NCBI RefSeq assembly: GCF_014697415.1
Contig: NZ_JACJRT010000002.1
Location: 1 to 64,000 of the forward strand
Length of the DNA stretch: 64,000 bases
Direction: 5' to 3'
DNA from: Cyanobium sp. FACHB-13342
GTDB taxonomy: Bacteria > Cyanobacteriota > Cyanobacteriia > PCC-6307 > Cyanobiaceae
Positions 57,776-64,000 of this stretch are shown in pieces. Position 1 is the stretch's first letter, and every line of letters begins with the position of its first letter. Under the pieces are notes generated by a model. The model was not told the origin of the DNA. It did not search any database and was given only the letters and a program-made list of their open reading frames with translations. The translations under genes were made by a program, and so were the position numbers.

Positions 57776-58633
57776 GTGGGCTTGGTTCCCCGTTTGCGTC
57801 GCGTCCTGTACTCCTGCGGGCCCGTTCTGATCGTTGCCAGTCACCTGGGCTGCCTGCTGCTGTTCTGGACCGGGCTGGGGATTGGGGCCGCCCTCTGGGC
57901 CCTGGCCCTCTACCTGCTGCGGATGCTGGCCACCACGGCCATCTATCACCGGCTGATCACCCACACCAGCTATCGGGCGCCCCGCCCCGTGGCCTGGATT
58001 GGGGCCGCCGTGGCGGCCTCGGCGGGCCAGATGGGCCCCAGCTGGTGGAAGGCCCACCACCTGGCCCACCACCGCCATGTGGACACCGCCGCCGATCCCC
58101 ACACCCCCCTGGCTCCTTCCGCCGGCTGGCGAGGGCTGTGGCGTTCCCAGGCGGGCTGGTTGCTCAGTTCCAGCTTCTTTCCGGCCACTCTGCCCGCCGA
58201 TGTGGAGGCCGATCCGGTGCTGCGCCTGATCGACCGGCTGCACTTCGTTCCGGTGTTGCTTCTGGCGGGCCTGTCGTGGCAACTGGGCGGTTGGCCCTGG
58301 CTAGCGGCCTTTTGCTTGAGCACCACCCTGTTGTTCCACGGCGTGGCCAGCGTCAATTCCCTGGCCCACTTGCTGGGGGATCAGCCCTTTGCCACCGGAG
58401 ACGCCAGCCGCAACAACCTGTTTGTGGCGCTGATCACCCTGGGCGAGGGCTGGCACAACCTCCACCACGCCTTCCAGGCCTCCGTGCGCCAGGGCATCAC
58501 CCTGGAGGCTGGACGCCCACGGCTGCTGGTGGATCCCACCTACCGCTTCATCCGACTGCTCGAACGCTGTGGCTGGGCCTGGGATTTGCGGGTTCCGAGC
58601 GATCGTGCCCTGTTGGCCCGGGCCGCCGATTGA
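57776..58633 (+). CDS. Acyl-lipid / acyl-CoA-type fatty acid desaturase
   Basis: 285 residues from a GTG start (a nearby TTG is possible). Membrane desaturase with the three histidine boxes HRLITH, HHLAHHRHVD and HNLHH, spaced as in the DesC/delta-9 group, holding the di-iron centre. Hydrophobic segments lie between the boxes. It probably introduces the first double bond into membrane lipid acyl chains. The regiospecificity is inferred, not shown. Confidence 0.88.
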   Translation: MGLVPRLRRVLYSCGPVLIVASHLGCLLLFWTGLGIGAALWALALYLLRMLATTAIYHRLITHTSYRAPRPVAWIGAAVAASAGQMGPSWWKAHHLAHHRHVDTAADPHTPLAPSAGWRGLWRSQAGWLLSSSFFPATLPADVEADPVLRLIDRLHFVPVLLLAGLSWQLGGWPWLAAFCLSTTLLFHGVASVNSLAHLLGDQPFATGDASRNNLFVALITLGEGWHNLHHAFQASVRQGITLEAGRPRLLVDPTYRFIRLLERCGWAWDLRVPSDRALLARAAD

Positions 58634-58669
58634 GCGCCGCTGGCCAGCAGCCGCAGGCTGGGTTGCGGG

Positions 58670-58885
58670 CTAGATCGCTCCAGCCACCAGGCTGAGCTGC
58701 AGCCAGCATCCGCCTGGCGCCAGTTTCTCCACAACCACGGTCTGGAGCCGGTCGTGCGCCACCAGATGCGCAAACGTTTCGGCGTCGTCCCGGGTGCTGA
58801 ACCGCGCGGATTGCACCTGCAAGGGCACGCTTTGCTCCCGTTCGACGGCAGCGCGGACCCGATAACGACCAGAGGGATCAGCCAT
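58670..58885 (-). CDS. Small conserved-looking hypothetical protein
   Basis: 71 residues: MADPSGRYRVRAAVEREQSV, VQSARFSTRDDAETFAHLV, then QTVVVEKLAPGGCWLQLSL. An alpha/beta protein without membrane segments. It resembles small cyanobacterial soluble proteins but no family was recognised. It is about 75 bases upstream of the second GT2 gene on the same strand. Confidence 0.6.
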   Translation of the reverse strand: MADPSGRYRVRAAVEREQSVPLQVQSARFSTRDDAETFAHLVAHDRLQTVVVEKLAPGGCWLQLSLVAGAI

Positions 58886-58960
58886 GGCTGAATTCTGCAG
58901 CCAATTTCTGGGAATCGCGCCGCCCTTCAGGGTTTCAGAGAATTTGTTGGAGGGGGCACT

Positions 58961-60052
58961 TCAGCGGGTCGGAACCTGCCGGCCCTTCCAGGTGATGGCC
59001 CCCCGCTCCAGGTTGAGGATGGCCAGCACAAACACCCCCAGGAAAAACAGCACCGGCACCGGAAAGATCAGATTGATCCAGCCAAAGCTGCCCACTCGGC
59101 GCGTGATCACCAGCAGTTGCAGGGCATAGCCCCCATAGAGCACCAGGTTGGGCATCAGGGCAGGGCTGCCCACCATGGGCCAGTGCAGCAGCGCCGCAGG
59201 CAGGCACCAGGCCGCCCAGAACAGGCCCGACAGCCACAGCAACACCGCCAGCATCCGGGGCCAGCGCACCTCGCCGGCGGCGGTGGCGAAGTTCTTGTCG
59301 AACCCCACCACCATGTCGCCCAGGCCCCCTGGGTACATCCGGTAGGCCAGGCTGCCGTGGCCGATGAAGGCGCTCACCGGCAGGCCGGCGGCCTCGTAGC
59401 GGTGGGCCAGAAACCAGTCCTCCACCACCTTGTCAGCCACGGAGGCGTGGCCGCCAATCCGCTCGTAATCGCTGCGGCTGGTGGCCATCGCCGGACCGAA
59501 GGCCACCCCCACCCCTGCCCCCAGGGGCACCGCCATCAGTCCCACCAGGTTGAACAGCACCGAGAGCTGTTCGTAGGGCTGCTCGGTGCGGTGGAAGGGT
59601 TGCACCGACACGAGGCCGCCCTGCCGCTGCTGGTTGGCCACCAGCTGGGCCAGGAACGTCGGCCCGGGTTCCGTGTCGGCATCGAGAAAAACCAGCAGGT
59701 CGCCCTGGCTGTGGTCGGCCCCCTGCTGCAGGGCCCAGGTTTTGCCACACCAGCCCACCGGCAGCGGTGCTGCGGGCAGCACGGTGACCCCGGCGGCCTG
59801 GGCCAGGCTGGCGGTGGCATCGCTGGAGTGGTCGTCGATCACGATCACCTCCAGGGGTTGGAGGCTCTGGCGGGCCAGGGCCTCCAACAGCTGGGGCAGG
59901 GTGAGGGCCTCATTGCGGGCGGGAATGAGCACCGACACCCGCGGTTGCCCCTGGGGCGTGAGTTCGGGCAGGGCCGGCATGCGCAGGCACAGTAACCAGC
60001 CCAGCAGCCAGCGCACCAGCAGGGAAACGGCCAGGAGATCGGGGGGGGGCAT
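58961..60052 (-). CDS. Glycosyltransferase family 2 (CruC/CrtQ-like), second copy
   Basis: 363 residues. N-terminal helix, then GT-A domain: VSVLIPARNEALTLPQLLEAL, VIVIDDHSSDATASLA, GWCGKTWALQQGADHSQGD, LVFLDADTEPGPTF (DxD) and VVEDWFLAHRYEAAG (ED). The C-terminal three helices end in ITWKGRQVP. The GKTWA/DADTEPG/WKGR combination matches the copy at 56280. Membrane-bound transfer of a sugar to a lipid or carotenoid is the likely reaction. The lipase-like gene is 19 bases upstream on the same strand. Confidence 0.83.
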   Translation of the reverse strand: MPPPDLLAVSLLVRWLLGWLLCLRMPALPELTPQGQPRVSVLIPARNEALTLPQLLEALARQSLQPLEVIVIDDHSSDATASLAQAAGVTVLPAAPLPVGWCGKTWALQQGADHSQGDLLVFLDADTEPGPTFLAQLVANQQRQGGLVSVQPFHRTEQPYEQLSVLFNLVGLMAVPLGAGVGVAFGPAMATSRSDYERIGGHASVADKVVEDWFLAHRYEAAGLPVSAFIGHGSLAYRMYPGGLGDMVVGFDKNFATAAGEVRWPRMLAVLLWLSGLFWAAWCLPAALLHWPMVGSPALMPNLVLYGGYALQLLVITRRVGSFGWINLIFPVPVLFFLGVFVLAILNLERGAITWKGRQVPTR

Positions 60053-60071
60053 GGGGCTCAGGCTGGCTGGC

Positions 60072-60668
60072 TCATGGGCGCAGCAGCTCGCTCACGAGGG
60101 CCTCGAGGGCGGCCGGATGGCGCATCAGTTGCTGGTGGGTGAGCACGGGCAACGCCTGGCGTGGCCCCACGGGCAGCACGGCGCGCCAGCCGGGCCACAC
60201 CATCAGGTCGGGGGTGCAGAAGAAACTGGAACAGTCCACATCCCGCAGGGCGTCAACGTTTTCATTGAGCTGGCGCAGCAGGGGGCTGCCCAGTTTCATG
60301 TCGGCGATGCCGGCCAACAGCCACCGGGGCCAGGGTTGGGCGGTAAGGGTGCCCTGCTGGGGGCTGCCCACGCTGATGAACCGGCGGGTGCGGCGATGGC
60401 CCCCCGCCAGTTGGATCCAGGTGCGCCCGACCAGTCCCCCCATCGAGAAGCCGAGCAGGTCGATCGGGGTGTCGGGGCCGAAGGCTGCCCCAATCTCCTG
60501 GCCGAGCTGGTCGGCCAGAGCCCTGATGGGGGTGGTGCCCAGGCCATGGGGGAGGTGGGGGATCAACAGGGGCCCGCGGCGCTCAGCCAACATCTGCTGG
60601 AGGCGACGAAACAGGCGCGGGGTGTCCCACAGCCCGTGCACCAGCACCAGAGGGGGAGGGCTTGCCAT
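60072..60668 (-). CDS. Alpha/beta hydrolase, lipase class 2-like
   Basis: 198 residues. Oxyanion-hole motif VLVHGLWDTPRLFRRL (about 8-23), nucleophile elbow GFSMGGLVGR with Ser96 or so, and late catalytic His in LTHQQLMRHP. LPHGLGTTPIRALADQLGQEI resembles EstA-type lipases/palmitoyl thioesterases. No signal peptide, so cytosolic. It lies upstream of the GT2 gene and downstream of the rbp terminator. Confidence 0.85.
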   Translation of the reverse strand: MASPPPLVLVHGLWDTPRLFRRLQQMLAERRGPLLIPHLPHGLGTTPIRALADQLGQEIGAAFGPDTPIDLLGFSMGGLVGRTWIQLAGGHRRTRRFISVGSPQQGTLTAQPWPRWLLAGIADMKLGSPLLRQLNENVDALRDVDCSSFFCTPDLMVWPGWRAVLPVGPRQALPVLTHQQLMRHPAALEALVSELLRP

Positions 60669-60700
60669 GGCTCCAGGCTAGGTAGCCCAGCGGTGCCCAT

Positions 60701-60727
60701 TAAAAAACCGCCCCCGTGGGGGCGGTT
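60701..60727 (-). terminator. Rho-independent terminator after the RNA-binding protein gene
   Basis: Minus-strand stem AACCGCCCCC / GGGGGCGGTT of 10 pairs with a 2-base AC loop on top, followed by TTTTTTA. It lies 27 bases after the stop of the RRM gene. Confidence 0.92.
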
Positions 60728-60753
60728 GGAATTGGCCAAGGGCCTGGGGAGCT

Positions 60754-61104
60754 TCAGTAGCGGCTGCCGCCACCGCCGTAACCGCCGCCACCACCGCCAC
60801 CGCCGTAGCCACCGCCGCCACCGCCGAAATCGCGACGGCCGCCGCCACCACCACCACCGCTGCCGCGGGGCTCAGCTTTGTTGACGCGGATGGCGCGACC
60901 CATCCACTCAACATCCTGAAGATCTTCGATGGCTTTGGATTCCTCGGCCTCGCTGGCCATCTCAACAAAGGCGAAACCGCGCTTGCGGCCGGTGTCGCGA
61001 TCAAGGGGAAGGCTGCACTTGCTCACCTGCCCGTATTGGCTGAACAGGTGCTGGACATCTTCCGCTTCTGCATCGAAGGAAAGATTGCCGACGTAAATGG
61101 TCAT
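60754..61104 (-). CDS. rbp: Glycine-rich RRM RNA-binding protein (Rbp)
   Basis: 116 residues. One RRM at about 1-78 with RNP2 (IYVGNLSF) and RNP1 (KRGFAFVEM), then a disordered GGGGG/Y/R tail with GGYGGGG units. This is the cyanobacterial Rbp type, some of which are induced by cold or localise thylakoid-protein mRNAs. The monocistronic gene ends with a strong terminator. Poly-Gly codons make a GC-rich, repetitive stretch that can look like a tandem repeat. Confidence 0.95.
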   Translation of the reverse strand: MTIYVGNLSFDAEAEDVQHLFSQYGQVSKCSLPLDRDTGRKRGFAFVEMASEAEESKAIEDLQDVEWMGRAIRVNKAEPRGSGGGGGGGRRDFGGGGGGYGGGGGGGGYGGGGSRY

Positions 61105-61263
61105 GAACTCAGAAACTATGAATCGATCCTTCGACGGCCCAAGAGAAAGTGGTCAGCTCGCTAGAGAGAAATCTTTGAATCACCCATCACCCTACAGGTT
61201 GGATGGCGCGGCCTGATCGGCAAACTCTGGCTAGGGATAGGGGGTTCCACGCTCCGCCGTGCC

Positions 61264-61428
61264 ATGTCGAAATCCCAGCTCAACGCCTTCATGGTCAAAG
61301 TGGATGGCGATGCCGCCCTCAAGGCCCGGGTGGATGCGGCAGCCAGCGTGGATGCCATCGTGGCGATTGCCCTGGAACAGGGCCATGTCTTCTCGCCAGC
61401 GTCCTGGAGCCGTTCGCAACGGGCCTGA
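61264..61428 (+). CDS. Short Nif11-like protein
   Basis: 54 residues: MSKSQLNAFMVKVDGDAALK, then ARVDAAASVDAIVAIALEQG and HVFSPASWSR, the classic Nif11 layout (LxxFxxKVxxDxxLxxxVxxA...VxIAxExGxxF). There is no GG site or core peptide, so it is not a natural-product precursor. It diverges from rbp by about 160 bases and is convergent with the next gene (7 bases). Third Nif11 gene of the window. Confidence 0.82.
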   Translation: MSKSQLNAFMVKVDGDAALKARVDAAASVDAIVAIALEQGHVFSPASWSRSQRA

Positions 61429-61435
61429 GGCCTGA

Positions 61436-61837
61436 TCAGCTCCAGGCGCTGAAGGTCACCGGCTCGTATTTGGCAATGCTGACCCGCCAACCCCGCAGGG
61501 CCAGCTGTCGCAGTTCGGCCTGCAGGCTGGCCGTGTCCGCCCCGCCGATCCAGTTGGCCTTGAGCAGCGGCAGCCGTTCGCTGATCAGCTCGAGGGGAAT
61601 CTCCAGCAGCAGGAGGCTGTCCTCGCCGGCGGCCCGCTGGATGGGCCCCTCGTCGCTGCGTTGCCACAGCCGCAGCAGCAGCTCCAAGGCCAGGGCCCGC
61701 CCCTCTTCGCCCGGATCCGTGGCTGCGTCGGCCTCGGTGGTTTCGAGGGGCTTGCGGGACTTGCCATTGAGGGGCAGCAGCCGCTTGCCGTTCAGCTCAA
61801 CCAGCGCCAGGGCCACCAGATAGGGAGCATCAGCCAT
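61436..61837 (-). CDS. Hypothetical protein
   Basis: 133 residues from ATG MADAPYLVALALVELNGKRL. An alpha/beta protein, acidic in the middle (TEADAATDPGEEGRALALELLL) and with SLLLLEIPLELISERLP. Cytosolic by composition. It is convergent with the short Nif11 gene. No family was recognised. An earlier in-frame start at 61861 adds eight residues. Confidence 0.6.
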   Translation of the reverse strand: MADAPYLVALALVELNGKRLLPLNGKSRKPLETTEADAATDPGEEGRALALELLLRLWQRSDEGPIQRAAGEDSLLLLEIPLELISERLPLLKANWIGGADTASLQAELRQLALRGWRVSIAKYEPVTFSAWS

Positions 61838-62039
61838 TGAAACCTCGGCGAACCGCCACACCTTGGCGAAAGGTGCATCTCCGGTGTGGAAATTGACACG
61901 GAACGATTGCAGTGTCGGGATTCATGACGGCTGCTTATCTTTTTTGAGCGTGACTTGGCTTGTAAGCCCCCAAGATTCGGGATTTGGGAGCTAAGTTCGC
62001 CGTTGTTCGCGAGCGACTCCGTTCGGGAGTTCCCCTGTC

Positions 62040-62258
62040 ATGTCCAGTATCGCTGCCCAGTTGGAGACCTACCGCTCGGCCTTGGCGGAAGCCACGGCAC
62101 GGGGCGACCAGGCCGTGGCCCGGAAGATCGAGCAGCAGATCAAGGATCTGGAGGAATTCCAGGTTCGGCACCCCGAAGAAACCGAGGCCCCCACACCCTT
62201 TGAGGTGTTCTGCGACCTCAATCCCTCCGACGTCAATTGCCTCGTCTATGACGACTGA
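62040..62258 (+). CDS. CP12-like protein lacking the N-terminal cysteine pair
   Basis: 72 residues, helical N-terminal half (IAAQLETYRSALAEAT, ARKIEQQIKDLEEFQ) and a C-terminal end FEVFCDLNPSDVNCLVYDD that matches the CP12 tail (CxxNPxxxxCrvYdd; Cys58 and Cys67). The CP12 tail binds GAPDH when oxidised and helps switch the Calvin cycle off in the dark. The N-terminal PRK-side cysteines and the AWD_VEEL core are missing. A small hairpin (ACTCC-GTTCG-GGAGT) encloses the GGGAG ribosome-binding site 10 bases before ATG. Confidence 0.7.
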   Translation: MSSIAAQLETYRSALAEATARGDQAVARKIEQQIKDLEEFQVRHPEETEAPTPFEVFCDLNPSDVNCLVYDD

Positions 62259-62300
62259 TTGAGATCAATTGTCCCCATTCGGGGGTAGACGGGGGTGGCC

Positions 62301-63434
62301 TCAATTCGCCATGACATCCACGCTTTTGATGGCGGGACCCAGAAGTTGGGTGAATGCATCCAGTTGCTTTTGGCTTCCCATCACCACCAGCATTTGGCCC
62401 GGTGCCAGTCGGGTGTCGCCCCCAGGGTTGGCGATCAGTGAGGGGCCTTCGCTGTTGGAGCGGGTGCCGCGATATAGACGCGGCTCCAGACCATCCTTGG
62501 ACTTGGGCGGAACGATCGCCAGCACCAGGGCTCCTGAGCGGGCGCCGAGTTGGAGTTCGGCCAGGGAAGCCCCATTGAGGGAGCCCAGGTCGGCGGGATT
62601 GCTGCTGAGCAGAAACTCCTCGACCTCGCAGTCCGAGCCCACCAACAGATCCATGAAGGTCACGGCCAACGGGCGTAGGGCCGTGGCGGCCATGGCCCGG
62701 CCCCCACTCACATAGGGGCTCACCACCTGATCGGCCCCCGCGAGACGGAGCTTGCGCTCGGCTTCCTCGCTGTCGGAGCGGGCGATCAGGCGGCAGTTGG
62801 GGGCCATGCCCCGGGCGCTGAGCACCACGTAGAGGTTGGAGGCGTTGTTGGGCAGGGCGGCCACCAGCGCCCGGCAGCGATGGATGCCCGCTTCCACCAG
62901 GGTCTCATCGAGGGTGGCATCCGCCATCAGCACGGCAAGTCCCCGCTCCTCGGCAGCTTCCCGCCGCTCCCCATCCATCTCCACCACCAGCAAGGGAACG
63001 TTTTCTCGGGTGAGTTGTTCGGCGATTTCGCGGCCGATGCGGCCGTAGCCGCACAGAATCACGTGGTTGTGCATGGTGAAGAGCCAGCGGCGGAAGCGCC
63101 GCTCGCGCAGGCGCCGGAAGTATCCGGATTCAGAGAGGCCCAGCACCCCCTGGATGCTGATCTGCACCACCACCAGGCCGCCCAGGATCAGCAGGGTGGT
63201 GACCAGCCGCCCCCCGGCGCTGAGGATCTGGGTGTGGCCATCGCTGAACCCCAGGGTGCTGAGGGTGATCAGCACCATCCAGTAGCAGTCGCCCCAGTCC
63301 CAGCCTTCGCTGAGCCGGTAGCCGAAGGCGCCGGCATTGACCAGCAGGGCGAGGGCCAGGGGCGCCCTCCAGGGCTTGCGGTTGCGCGTGGAGGGGGGTC
63401 GTCGGGGCCTGAAGCCCCAGAAACGCTTGGCCAT
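62301..63434 (-). CDS. Potassium channel family protein with RCK (TrkA_N/TrkA_C) domains
   Basis: 377 residues. Two membrane helices (about 25-45 and 75-98) bracket a pore loop MVLITLSTLGFSDGH at about 53-67. Then comes an RCK_N domain (VILCGYGRIGREIAEQL, NAD/nucleotide motif GxGxxG) and RCK_C (about 275-370, QMLVVMGSQ). This is the MthK/Kch plan. The filter reads TLGFS, unlike the usual TVGYG/TxGFG, so selectivity may differ. It is monocistronic, upstream of divergent chlN. Confidence 0.85.
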   Translation of the reverse strand: MAKRFWGFRPRRPPSTRNRKPWRAPLALALLVNAGAFGYRLSEGWDWGDCYWMVLITLSTLGFSDGHTQILSAGGRLVTTLLILGGLVVVQISIQGVLGLSESGYFRRLRERRFRRWLFTMHNHVILCGYGRIGREIAEQLTRENVPLLVVEMDGERREAAEERGLAVLMADATLDETLVEAGIHRCRALVAALPNNASNLYVVLSARGMAPNCRLIARSDSEEAERKLRLAGADQVVSPYVSGGRAMAATALRPLAVTFMDLLVGSDCEVEEFLLSSNPADLGSLNGASLAELQLGARSGALVLAIVPPKSKDGLEPRLYRGTRSNSEGPSLIANPGGDTRLAPGQMLVVMGSQKQLDAFTQLLGPAIKSVDVMAN

Positions 63435-63436
63435 GA

Positions 63437-64000
<564 letters not shown>

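Noticed and set aside
60775-60860. Tandem GCC/ACC-rich repeat that could be read as a satellite or CRISPR-like array
   Set aside because: It encodes the glycine-rich tail of the RRM protein; units are irregular and no spacers exist.

Overview
The window is from a high-GC unicellular cyanobacterium, most likely an alpha-cyanobacterium of the Cyanobium / non-oceanic Synechococcus type. Supporting signs are the order ndhL-DUF3007-trpA, chlN, a cytochrome c6-like protein, cyAbrB, group 2 sigma factors, SbtA/SbtB, an NDH-1MS CO2-uptake operon with CupS, three Nif11-domain genes and an intronless tRNA-Leu(UAA). The genus is an inference; no rRNA gene is present.

Layout. 0-11.3 kb is a metal-homeostasis region: the start of an SLH-type porin gene whose ribosome-binding site matches the Yfr1 sRNA core, HupE, a His-rich CobW GTPase, a three-gene operon pairing a two-domain multicopper oxidase with two secreted proteins that carry EGG triplet repeats, an Fe(II)/2OG hydroxylase, the zinc genes znuA / znuC / zur / znuB around a Zur-box-like palindrome, and a coupled YraQ-type permease-TIGR03943-Ig/propeller operon. 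11.4-19.2 kb holds QueD, HisIE, a matrixin-like protease, a sigma factor, YkvA, a PsiE-like protein, a Nif11-cupin fusion, a GNAT enzyme, cyAbrB and the c6-like cytochrome. 19.2-26.5 kb has an aminotransferase behind a structured leader, trpA-DUF3007-ndhL, tRNA-Leu, a Nif11 operon, a Ca2+/cation antiporter, a DedA protein and an MFS carrier, then a broken UPF0114-like gene. 27.0-31.0 kb is a complete polar amino-acid ABC transporter. 31.1-38.6 kb is ion transport: a P2-type ATPase, an SLC13 carrier, a GAP-family protein and KtrA/KtrB.

39.9-52.4 kb is an inorganic-carbon uptake region: ndhF-ndhD-cupA-cupS (NDH-1MS type), a CPA2 antiporter, the sbtA-sbtB bicarbonate system in a block of visibly lower GC, and an NhaS3-like Na+/H+ antiporter that could maintain the sodium gradient SbtA needs. 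bioA, a second sigma factor and a second PsiE protein sit between them. 52.4-64 kb contains a DUF6671 protein, small hypotheticals, a DCC/renalase-like pair, an AraC-type regulator, two related GT2 glycosyltransferases flanking a SepF-like protein and a desaturase, a lipase-like hydrolase, an RRM protein, a short Nif11 peptide, a CP12-like protein, an RCK-type potassium channel and the start of chlN.

Coding density is very high and many neighbours overlap by 1-4 bases. The only stretches over 300 bases without an intact, well-supported gene are 22215-22641 (structured leader plus a small candidate ORF) and 26542-27035 (the pseudogene). No CRISPR array, insertion sequence, phage gene or rRNA was seen.
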